Shown here piece after piece: positions 26,963 to 34,151 of a stretch of 58,771 bases of DNA. The stretch covers positions 80,657-139,427 of the forward strand of contig JALSSO010000081.1 of assembly GCA_026984215.1 (NCBI GenBank), read 5' to 3'. The position numbers were made by a program, and so were the translations under genes. Origin of the DNA: Gammaproteobacteria bacterium. Lineage in GTDB: Bacteria; Pseudomonadota; Gammaproteobacteria; JAJDOJ01. The notes under the pieces were generated by a model. It searched no databases. It saw only the letters and a list, made by a program, of their open reading frames with translations, and had not been told where the DNA came from. Numbering within the stretch: the first letter of the stretch is position 1; each line of letters starts with the position of its first letter.

Positions 26963-27997
26963 TCAGAAGTTGGCCTTGTTCACGGCCCGCTTGCGGGCCT
27001 CCTCGCGGCTCACCAGACCGCGGTCGACCAGGTCACGCAGATTCTGATCCAGCGTCTGCATCCCGTAGGCCTGCCCGGTCTGGATGGCCGAGTACATCTG
27101 CGCCACCTTGTCCTCGCGGATCAGGTTGCGGATGGCCGGCGTGCCGATCATGATCTCGTGGGCGGCGATCCGTCCGCCCCCGATGCGCTTGAGCAGGGTC
27201 TGGGAGATCACCGCACGCAGGGATTCCGACAACATGGAGCGGACCATGTCTTTCTCCGCGGCCGGAAACACGTCCACGATCCGGTCGATGGTCTTGGCCG
27301 CCGAGCTGGTGTGCAGCGTGCCGAAGACCAGGTGTCCGGTCTCGGCGGCGGTCAGGGCCAGGCGGATGGTCTCCAGGTCTCGCAGCTCACCGACCAGGAT
27401 CGTGTCCGGATCCTCGCGAAGCGCCGAGCGCAGGGCCTCGTTGAAGCCGTGCGTGTCGCGATGCACTTCGCGCTGGTTGACCAGGCATTTCTTGGACTCG
27501 TGCACGAACTCGATGGGATCCTCGATGGTGAGGATGTGCCCATACTCGGTTTCGTTCTTGTGGTTGACCATGGCGGCCAGTGTGGTGGACTTGCCCGATC
27601 CAGTGGGGCCGGTGACGAGAACGAGCCCGCGCGGGTAGCTGGCGATCTCGGCGAAGATCCTGGGGCAATTGAGGTCTTCCAGGGTCAGGATCTTCGAAGG
27701 GATGGTCCGGAACACCGCCCCCGGTCCCCGGTTCTGGTTGAATACGTTGACCCGAAACCGTGCCAGCGAGGGCACTTCGAAGGAGAAATCGGTCTCCAGA
27801 TACTCCTCGTAGTCCCGGCGCTGCTTGTCGTTCATGATGTCGTAGACGATGTCGTGCACCTCCTTGTGCTCCAAGGCCGGGAGGTTGATGCGGCGGATGT
27901 CGCCGTCGACACGAATCATGGGGGGCACGCCGGCCGACAGGTGCAGATCGGAGGCGTTGTTCTTGACCGCGAATGCAAGCAGCTGGGTGATATCCAT
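26963..27997 (-). CDS. pilT: Type IV pilus retraction ATPase PilT
   Basis: Hexameric cytoplasmic ATPase that depolymerises the pilus. The 344 residues match the family exactly, starting MDITQLLAFAVKNNASDLHLSAG. Walker A GPTGSGKSTT, the Asp box EDPIEFVH, Walker B DTILVGELRDLETI and the His box GHLVFGTLHTSSAAKTIDRI are intact. The retraction motif AIRNLIRE is present near residue 288. The start at 27997 follows the conserved N-terminus, although the ribosome site is weak; longer readings add unrelated sequence. It is divergent from yggS. Confidence 0.98.
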   Translation of the reverse strand: MDITQLLAFAVKNNASDLHLSAGVPPMIRVDGDIRRINLPALEHKEVHDIVYDIMNDKQRRDYEEYLETDFSFEVPSLARFRVNVFNQNRGPGAVFRTIPSKILTLEDLNCPRIFAEIASYPRGLVLVTGPTGSGKSTTLAAMVNHKNETEYGHILTIEDPIEFVHESKKCLVNQREVHRDTHGFNEALRSALREDPDTILVGELRDLETIRLALTAAETGHLVFGTLHTSSAAKTIDRIVDVFPAAEKDMVRSMLSESLRAVISQTLLKRIGGGRIAAHEIMIGTPAIRNLIREDKVAQMYSAIQTGQAYGMQTLDQNLRDLVDRGLVSREEARKRAVNKANF

Positions 27998-28154
27998 TTC
28001 CGCGTTGGGCGTTTTGTTCCAGAATAGGTCGCGTCCGCTAGGGGCGCCCGCACCGGCAGGGCCCAAGGCCAGACCGTAGGGAATCGGTCGGCATCGTGCA
28101 ATGCGGCGCAGGACGGGTGCGTGCGGATCTTCGACCAAAGGCAGGAACCTTTCC

Positions 28155-28886
28155 ATGAGCCTGACCTCCCACCCCGGGAGCGAAATGGACGCCTTCCAGG
28201 AACGCCTCGCACGAGTCCGGGCGCGCATCGCCCGGGCCGAGCGGGCCCATGGCCGCCCCCCCGGTAGTGTGAGGCTGCTGGCGGTGAGCAAGACCCAACC
28301 GACGCCGGTCCTGCGCGTCGCCTGGGAGACGGGCCTGCGGGCGTTCGCGGAGAGCTATTACCAGGAGGCCGTCCAAAAGATCGAGGCCCTGGCCGGGCTC
28401 GGCATCGAATGGCACTTCATCGGCCCCATCCAGTCCAACAAGACACGCGGGATCGCCCAGCGTTTCGCCTGGGTGCACAGTGTGGATCGGGAGAAGATCG
28501 CCAGGCGGCTGAGCGAACACCGCCCGCCGTCGATGCCCCCGTTGCAGGTCTGCCTCCAGGTCAACATCGACCGCGAGCCCACCAAGTCCGGTTGCCCGCC
28601 CGAAGCCGTGGAGACGCTGGCGCGCTACATCGCGCAGCTGCCCCGCCTGCGGCTTCGCGGGCTGATGACGATCCCGGCGGCCACGCAAGACCCCGAACGA
28701 CAACGCGCCGCGTTCGCGCGCGTGCGCCGTCTCCAGGAACACCTCAACGCGCAGGGACTGGCGCTCGACACCCTGTCCATGGGCATGTCCCGGGACCTCG
28801 AGGCGGCCATCGCCGAGGGCGCTACGGTGGTGCGTATCGGCACGGCCCTGTTCGGGCCGAGACCCCCTCGCCCGCGGACCCGTTGA
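28155..28886 (+). CDS. yggS: YggS family pyridoxal phosphate homeostasis protein
   Basis: PLP-binding protein with an alanine racemase-like barrel that keeps PLP and amino acid pools in balance; no enzyme activity is established for the family. The 243 residues include LLAVSKTQP with the PLP lysine, ESYYQEAVQKIEAL, IEWHFIGPIQSNKTR, the GLMTIPA strand and DTLSMGMSRDLEAAI. An AGGAA site lies 7 bases before the ATG at 28155. It is followed by proC and yggT, the usual neighbours. Confidence 0.95.
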   Translation: MSLTSHPGSEMDAFQERLARVRARIARAERAHGRPPGSVRLLAVSKTQPTPVLRVAWETGLRAFAESYYQEAVQKIEALAGLGIEWHFIGPIQSNKTRGIAQRFAWVHSVDREKIARRLSEHRPPSMPPLQVCLQVNIDREPTKSGCPPEAVETLARYIAQLPRLRLRGLMTIPAATQDPERQRAAFARVRRLQEHLNAQGLALDTLSMGMSRDLEAAIAEGATVVRIGTALFGPRPPRPRTR

Positions 28887-28975
28887 ACAACGGCTCCGGG
28901 CGGGGCTCGCCCCTGCCGCACGGTGGATCAGACTTGCTACACTTGCGCCGACGCCAGACAGGAACCCAAGCCCCC

Positions 28976-29821
28976 ATGAACGAATCCGTCCACGCCCGTC
29001 TCGCCTTCATCGGCGGCGGCAACATGGCCACCGCCCTCGTGGGCGGCCTGGTGGAGGACGGCTGGCCGGCCCAGCGCATCGCCGTCGCCGACCCCGAGGC
29101 GGGGCGGCGGGCGGGTCTCGCCGGTCGGTTCGGCGTGCATACCACGCCGGACAACCGCAGTGCGGCGGCCGAGGCGGACGTGGTAGTGCTCGCGGTCAAA
29201 CCCCAGGTCCTGCGAGGGGTCTGTTTGGGGCTGGCTCCGACGCTGCAACAGACCCGCCCCCTGGTGCTGTCCATCGCCGCGGGCGTCCGCGCCGAGGCCA
29301 TCGACCGCTGGCTCGGGGGCGGACAGGCCGTGGTGCGCTGCATGCCCAATACGCCCGCGCTGGTGGGCGCCGGAGCCACCGCCCTGGTGGCGCTGCCCGC
29401 GGTGGACGCCGACCGCCGGGCGCTGGCGGAACGGATCCTGCGCGCCGTCGGGGTGACCGTCTGGCTGGATGACGAGGCGCTCATGGATGCCGTCACGGCG
29501 CTGTCCGGCAGCGGACCGGCCTATTTCTTCCTGTTCATGGAATCCCTGCTGGAGGCCGGCGGCGAGCTGGGACTGCCCCCGGATGTCGCCCGGTTGCTCA
29601 CCCTGCAGACCGCGCTGGGCGCGGCCCGTCTCGCCCTGGAGAGTCGGGAAGACCCCGCCGTCCTGCGCCAGCAGGTGACCTCCCCGGGGGGAACCACCGA
29701 ACGGGCCTTGGCCGTGTTGGAAGACGGCGGCCTACGCCGCCTGCTGCGCCGGGCCGTGGCCTCGGCCGCCGCTCGTTCACGGGAGCTGGCCGATGCGCTG
29801 TCCCGGGAGGAGACGGGATGA
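28976..29821 (+). CDS. proC: Pyrroline-5-carboxylate reductase
   Basis: NAD(P)H-dependent last step of proline synthesis. It has 281 residues. The Rossmann motif FIGGGNMATALVGGL opens the protein, VVVLAVKPQVL and RCMPNTPALVGAGAT follow, and the C-terminal signature ALSGSGPAYFFLFMESLLEAG and VTSPGGTTERAL are all intact. The start lies 89 bases after yggS, with a weak AGGAA upstream. It overlaps yggT by 4 bases. Confidence 0.97.
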   Translation: MNESVHARLAFIGGGNMATALVGGLVEDGWPAQRIAVADPEAGRRAGLAGRFGVHTTPDNRSAAAEADVVVLAVKPQVLRGVCLGLAPTLQQTRPLVLSIAAGVRAEAIDRWLGGGQAVVRCMPNTPALVGAGATALVALPAVDADRRALAERILRAVGVTVWLDDEALMDAVTALSGSGPAYFFLFMESLLEAGGELGLPPDVARLLTLQTALGAARLALESREDPAVLRQQVTSPGGTTERALAVLEDGGLRRLLRRAVASAAARSRELADALSREETG

Positions 29822-30372
29822 ACTCGGTGGGTACGAATCTGCTGAGCTTCCTGGTCGACGTCCTGTTCAACCTGTACGTCGCCGCCGTGGTGCTGCGCCT
29901 GCTGCTCGCCTGGGTGCGAGCCGACTTCTACAACCCGCTGTCCCAGTTCCTGGTCACCGTCACCAATCCCCTGCTGGTCCCATTGCGTCGGGTGATTCCG
30001 CCGCTCGGCCGGGTGGACTCGGCCAGCATCGTCCTGGCCTACGCCCTCAAGCTGCTGCAGCTCTACATCCTGATGTGGCTGAGTGGCATCACGGTCTATG
30101 GCGGCTATCTGCTCTGGGCCGCGGGAGTCAAGCTGGTCGAGCTGGTCGTCTACATCTTCATGGGCTCGATCCTGATCGAAGTGATCCTGAGCTGGGTGGC
30201 CCCCGCCGCCCGCTACCAGAACCCCGTCGCCGGGCTCGTGCACGATCTCAACGAACCCCTGATGCGGCCCTTGCGCCGGGTTATTCCGCCCATCGGCATG
30301 GTGGACCTCTCTCCGCTGGTGGCGCTCATCGGGCTGCAAATGCTGCTCATCGTGCTGCGCGGGCTGTATTGA
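29818..30372 (+). CDS. yggT: YggT family membrane protein
   Basis: Small inner-membrane protein, 184 residues, with two tandem YGGT units. Each has a hydrophobic helix, a VxPLRRVIPP motif (NPLLVPLRRVIPPLG at about residue 52 and EPLMRPLRRVIPPIG at about 150) and a further helix. GGAGGA lies 6 bases before the ATG, which overlaps the proC stop. Family members are linked loosely to osmotic stress and cell division; the exact role is not known. Confidence 0.94.
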   Translation: MNSVGTNLLSFLVDVLFNLYVAAVVLRLLLAWVRADFYNPLSQFLVTVTNPLLVPLRRVIPPLGRVDSASIVLAYALKLLQLYILMWLSGITVYGGYLLWAAGVKLVELVVYIFMGSILIEVILSWVAPAARYQNPVAGLVHDLNEPLMRPLRRVIPPIGMVDLSPLVALIGLQMLLIVLRGLY

Positions 30373-30692
30373 TGGCGCGCAGGGCAGCACTGCGCTGGGA
30401 GGGACGCACGCTCGTGCTGCAGGTTCACGCGCAACCCAACGCCCGCGGCGACGCTGTCTGCGGGCTGTACGGCGGCGCGATCCGCATCCGCCTCGCGGCG
30501 CCGCCCGTAGAGGGACGGGCCAACCGCCGCCTGCAGGAATTCCTCGCCAGCAGCTTCGGCGTGCCCCGCTCCCGCGTCAGGATCCTGCACGGTGCGGGGG
30601 GACGCCACAAGCGGGTGGCCGTGGAAGACCCGCGACGGATGCCCGAATGGGCTGCGGCGCTGACGGACCCCGGCGGCCAAAGAACCCCATGA
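30372..30692 (+). CDS. yggU: YggU family protein (DUF167)
   Basis: Conserved 106-residue protein of unknown function. It has LQVHAQPNARGDAV, the core IRIRLAAPPVEGRANRRLQEFLA and a GAGGRHKRVAVED tail, all typical of DUF167. Its ATG overlaps the yggT stop by one base, a standard arrangement. Confidence 0.93.
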   Translation: MARRAALRWEGRTLVLQVHAQPNARGDAVCGLYGGAIRIRLAAPPVEGRANRRLQEFLASSFGVPRSRVRILHGAGGRHKRVAVEDPRRMPEWAAALTDPGGQRTP

Positions 30693-30801
30693 GGCGGGCC
30701 GCGCCGCTGGGTACGGCGCCGCTCAGCTGCTAGTCTTCGAGACGACGATTCCGACCACACCGACCACCCGGAAACCACACCACTCGATAGGAGGAATGGA
30801 A

Positions 30802-31245
30802 ATGCGATTCCAATGGCCGTCACTCGCCGTGTTCATCGTGCTCGCCCTGTTCGCCACCGGCGCCCAGGCCGAGCGCTCCGCCGATTTCGGGGACTATGTC
30901 GTGTATTACAACGCGGTGCGCACCGACTTCTTCAATCCCGAGATCGCCAAGGCCTACGGCATCACCCGCAGCCGCCACCGGGCCTTGCTCACCGTTTCGG
31001 TACTGCGCAAACGCATGGGGCTGGCGGCTCAACCCGTTCCAGCCAGGATCGAGGCCCGCGGCGTCAACCTGTCCAACCAGATCAAGGAGATCAAGATCCG
31101 AGAAATCAAGGAGCCGGATGCCGTGTATTACATCGGGGAACTGCCCATCACCAACGGCGAGACCATCGATTTCACCATCACGGTCCAACCCAAGGGGGGC
31201 GAAAAACGCACGGTGACGTTCCGTCAGGCGTTCGTCACCGACTGA
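30802..31245 (+). CDS. DUF4426 exported protein
   Basis: A 147-residue protein with a signal peptide (about 22 residues, ending at TGAQAE) and one beta-rich domain. It resembles DUF4426 proteins by FGDYVVYYNAVRTDFFNPEIAKAYGI and the closing VTFRQAFVTD. I chose the ATG at 30802 because AGGAGG lies 7 bases upstream; the ATG two codons earlier is too close. In Pseudomonas a DUF4426 gene follows yggU after metX-metW, which are absent here. Expected in the periplasm; function unknown. Confidence 0.88.
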   Translation: MRFQWPSLAVFIVLALFATGAQAERSADFGDYVVYYNAVRTDFFNPEIAKAYGITRSRHRALLTVSVLRKRMGLAAQPVPARIEARGVNLSNQIKEIKIREIKEPDAVYYIGELPITNGETIDFTITVQPKGGEKRTVTFRQAFVTD

Positions 31246-31254
31246 AAGCCAAGT

Positions 31255-31280
31255 GGCCGCAGCCCGGCCGGGCTGCGGCC
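31255..31280. terminator. GC-rich hairpin between convergent genes
   Basis: A perfect 26-base palindrome (13-base arms, GGCCGCAGCCCGG and its complement) lies 9 bases after the DUF4426 stop and 24 bases from the end of the convergent hsp20 gene. It could end transcription from both sides, though there is no long T-run on either strand. Confidence 0.6.
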
Positions 31281-31303
31281 TCCCCCGCGGATTCCAGGAC
31301 GGA

Positions 31304-31747
31304 TCAAGCCTCGACCGGGATCTTGCGCGCCTGCCCCTCTTGCTTCTTCGGGATCCGGATCACCAGCACCCCGTTCTCCGCCTTCGCCGAGATGTTGTCG
31401 GCGTCGGCCGTGTCGGGCAGGGAGAACCGTCGGTAGAACGTACCGCTCACGCGCTCGATGCGCGTGTATTTGTCCGTCTCCTCCTTGTGCTCGGCCTGGC
31501 GTTCACCCTTGATGCTGAGCACGCCGTTATCCATGGAGACCTCGATGTCCTTCGGATCCACGCCGGGAATATCGGCATGGATGACGAAGGCGTCGTCCTC
31601 CTCTTTGATGTCCACGGCCGGGACCCAGTCCGCCGTGGCCACCTTGGACTCGCTGTCGCCGGCCTCCATGACGCTCATCATCTTCTCCATCTCACGGCGC
31701 CACTGATCCAGCAGGCTCCAAGGTTCGTAGGGTTTCGGTACCAACAT
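31304..31747 (-). CDS. Small heat shock protein, Hsp20/IbpA family
   Basis: ATP-independent holdase of 147 residues. The alpha-crystallin domain spans about residues 45-135: WVPAVDIKEEDDAFVIHADIPGV at the start, LSIKGERQ in the middle, and the end signature AENGVLVIRIPKK with the IxI-like tail RKIPVEA. The ATG at 31747 has GGAGGTGA 5-6 bases upstream; an ATG five codons further up is less likely. A sigma-32-like promoter lies about 43-68 bases upstream, so heat induction is expected. Confidence 0.95.
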   Translation of the reverse strand: MLVPKPYEPWSLLDQWRREMEKMMSVMEAGDSESKVATADWVPAVDIKEEDDAFVIHADIPGVDPKDIEVSMDNGVLSIKGERQAEHKEETDKYTRIERVSGTFYRRFSLPDTADADNISAKAENGVLVIRIPKKQEGQARKIPVEA

Positions 31748-31789
31748 GATCTTCACCTCCATTGCCAGGATTGTCGGTCATCTTCGATG

Positions 31790-31815
31790 ATGAGGGCACA
31801 CGGCGCGTTTTCAAG
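31790..31815 (-). promoter_or_regulatory. Sigma-32-like heat-shock promoter of hsp20
   Basis: On the minus strand CTTGAA (31815-31810) is followed after 14 bases by CCTCAT (31795-31790). The sigma-32 pattern is CTTGAA, 13-17 bases, CCCCAT, so only one base differs. Transcription would start near 31783, leaving a leader of about 35 bases with the GGAGGTGA site. Confidence 0.65.
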
Positions 31816-31993
31816 CATTCGAACAACGCGGCCACAAGCCGGGATGCGGAGCAGCCCGGCCCACATGGGTATCATGGGGATGAGGGATTATTGGGCAGGG
31901 CGGTTGTGAATGAGTACCATGCGCCCACCCGATGTCTTCACGACAATGATGCCGCGGTCCATCGCAACACAAAGTCACAGGGAGGACACGAAC

Positions 31994-32275
31994 GTGCCAT
32001 ATCATCCTCGGCGGTTCACGCACATTTTCACCGTTTCGGCTCTGTTTGCCACGCTCACGCTCGCCACGGGCAACACGCTGGCCGCATCTTGCAAGGAGGT
32101 GACATCGCAATCGGCCTGCGAGAAACGTGCCGATTGCACCTGGGTCAAGGGCTACAAACGCAAGGACGGCGCCAAGGTCAAAGCCTACTGTCGAGCCAAG
32201 GGCACCAAGAAAAAAGCCACCAAGAAGACTTCCCAGCGGAAACCGGAAACCGTGCAAAAGAAAGGCAATAAATAA
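31994..32275 (+). CDS. Small secreted Cys-rich basic protein
   Basis: A 93-residue protein from a GTG start at 31994, preceded by GGAGG at 8 bases. Residues 1-27 look like a signal peptide ending TGNTLAAS. The mature part holds four Cys in about 35 residues (CKEVTSQSACEKRADCTWVK, later KAYCR) and then a Lys-rich tail (KKKATKKTSQRKP). An upstream in-frame ATG at 31910 would destroy the signal peptide. Four Cys and export suggest two disulfides in the periplasm or outside. I do not know its function. A strong hairpin follows 9 bases after the stop. Confidence 0.75.
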   Translation: MPYHPRRFTHIFTVSALFATLTLATGNTLAASCKEVTSQSACEKRADCTWVKGYKRKDGAKVKAYCRAKGTKKKATKKTSQRKPETVQKKGNK

Positions 32276-32283
32276 ATCACCCT

Positions 32284-32318
32284 GCGGGCCCTGGCGGATC
32301 GCGGCCGCCAGGGCCCGC
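32284..32318 (+). terminator. Strong hairpin after the Cys-rich gene
   Basis: A perfect 14-base-pair stem (GCGGGCCCTGGCGG, 32284-32297, with 32305-32318) and a 7-base loop lie 9 bases after the stop. It also faces the 3' end of the convergent kinase/phosphatase gene. There is no clear T-run, so it may rely on stem strength. Confidence 0.65.
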
Positions 32319-32398
32319 CGCAAGCCGCCCCGAAACGTTGCCACGAGACCCCTCGGTTTGGGTGGCCTGCGGTACCACCCATGATGTCCGGTCCTTGC

Positions 32399-34105
32399 TC
32401 AGAGGCCCAGCCACAGATAAAGCAGCAGGAGGTCCGCCAAGGCGAGCACCGCCGCCACGCCCTTCCAGAAGGCCACCGGATTGCGTTCGGCCAGCGGTTT
32501 GAGCTCGTGTTCCACGTAGCGTGGGTTGGGGTGGGAGAGGTCGTATAAAAACTCGGACAGCGTCTCGTAGCGCTTACGCGGATCCGGGTGTACGGCACGG
32601 CGCAACGCCCCATCGACCCAGACCGCGAGGTTCGGGTTGTATTCCCGCGCCGAGCGGTAGCGCCATCGTCGGCGGGCGCCGGGATGGTCGGATTCTCCGT
32701 AGGGCAGGTGACCGGTGAGCAACTCGTAAGCGATCACCCCCAGCGAGTAGATGTCCGCCTGTTTGGTGTAGATTCCATCCAGGACCTCGGGGGCCATGTA
32801 GTCGGCGGTGGCCTGTGGGACGTCGGCCTCGAAGCTGGTGGCGATCTCGGCGGTACCGGCCACGCGCACCGACCCGAGGTCGATGACCTTCAGCAACCCC
32901 CCTCGGTCGATCATCACGTTGTCGGGCTTGAGATCCAGATGCAACATCTCCAAGCGGTGGAAGGCGCGCAGTCCCTCGGCGAGCTGTCGCAGATACTCCC
33001 GGACTTTGTTGATATGGGTCTGGGGATGGTCGTCGATCCACTGGCGCAGGGTCTGCCCCTCCACGTATTCCACCACTTGGTACAAGAACCGCCGGCGCGG
33101 GGCCTCGAACACCCGGACCACATGCGGATTACGGATACGCCGGCCCACCCACTCCTCGTGCAGGAAGGCCTCCAGATAGGCGGCATCGTCGCGGTAGTTG
33201 ACCGACGGCACTTTGAGGATCACGTGACCGCCCACATCCAGATCGCGGGCGAGATAGACCTCGCTGCGCTTGGATGCGTGCAGGGCGCGCAGGATCTCGA
33301 AGCCGTCGATCTTCATACCCGGGGCGAGCGGCGGCGGGAAGGGCAGCTCGTGCAAGCGCAGCAATAATTCCTCCTCGCTGCGCGGGTCCGGCAGACCCAA
33401 CACACGCACCAGCAAGCAAGTCACATTGTCCCCGCTGCCCGCCTTCAGCGCGGTCTCCACCAGGGTGTCGGCCGCGGTCCGCAGGTTCTCCCCGCAGCGG
33501 CGCAGGATCTCCGCGATGCGCGGGTCGGTGAGCTGCCCGCTCACCCCGTCGGTGACGAACAGATACAGATCCCCCACCTGGGCCGGCAGCGAGCGGTAGT
33601 CGATGTCCACGTGCGGCTCCACGCCGAGGGCGCGGGAGAGGAACTCCCGGTCCTCGGACAGCCACACCCGGTGGTCCCGGGTCAGGAGCTCCAGATCCCC
33701 GTCGCGCCAGCGGTACAAGCGCGAGTCGCCCACGTGGAAGACATGGGCCGTGGCGGATTTGAGCACCAGGCCCGTGAACGTGGTCACCATCGCCTTGGGT
33801 ACGCCGTGCAGACTCTGCCCCTGGGCAAAGAGCCAGCGGTTGAGCGCCCCCAGCACCTTGGCCCCCGAAGTCTTCACGGCCCAGGAGTCCGGGGTGGCGT
33901 AGTAGTCGTTGAGAAAGGACTCCACCGCGATGCGGCTGGCCGCCGCCCCGCCCTCGGCGGTGCTCATGCCATCGGCGATGGCCGCCGCCGCCCCCTTGGT
34001 GAGCACCGCCTCGGCCTGGGGCATGCGCACGGCCGCCGCATCGGCGTTCTCCGGCTTGTCGCCCGCCTCGCTGCGACAGGCGTAATCGAGCCTGAGCTCG
34101 GTCAT
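32399..34105 (-). CDS. Bifunctional PP2C phosphatase / Ser-Thr protein kinase, membrane-anchored
   Basis: A 568-residue fusion. Residues about 1-240 form a PP2C domain with its metal-site motifs: AIADGMSTAEGG, FHVGDSRLYR, FVTDGVSGQL and GSGDNVT. Residues about 255-520 form an Hanks-type kinase with the Lys in HVILKVPS, HLDLKPDNVMID (HLD in place of HRD, so a non-RD kinase) and DLGS in place of DFG. A membrane helix ends the protein (AAVLALADLLLLYLWLGL), anchoring it with both domains in the cytoplasm. It follows narK by 46 bases on the same transcript, under the sigma-54-like promoter. Control of nitrate uptake or reduction by phosphorylation is a fair inference; I know of no proven target. 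Confidence 0.93.
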   Translation of the reverse strand: MTELRLDYACRSEAGDKPENADAAAVRMPQAEAVLTKGAAAAIADGMSTAEGGAAASRIAVESFLNDYYATPDSWAVKTSGAKVLGALNRWLFAQGQSLHGVPKAMVTTFTGLVLKSATAHVFHVGDSRLYRWRDGDLELLTRDHRVWLSEDREFLSRALGVEPHVDIDYRSLPAQVGDLYLFVTDGVSGQLTDPRIAEILRRCGENLRTAADTLVETALKAGSGDNVTCLLVRVLGLPDPRSEEELLLRLHELPFPPPLAPGMKIDGFEILRALHASKRSEVYLARDLDVGGHVILKVPSVNYRDDAAYLEAFLHEEWVGRRIRNPHVVRVFEAPRRRFLYQVVEYVEGQTLRQWIDDHPQTHINKVREYLRQLAEGLRAFHRLEMLHLDLKPDNVMIDRGGLLKVIDLGSVRVAGTAEIATSFEADVPQATADYMAPEVLDGIYTKQADIYSLGVIAYELLTGHLPYGESDHPGARRRWRYRSAREYNPNLAVWVDGALRRAVHPDPRKRYETLSEFLYDLSHPNPRYVEHELKPLAERNPVAFWKGVAAVLALADLLLLYLWLGL

Positions 34106-34151
34106 GGGACCACCCAAGCCCGCCGCCCGCGGCCAGTTCCCCTCCGGCCGA

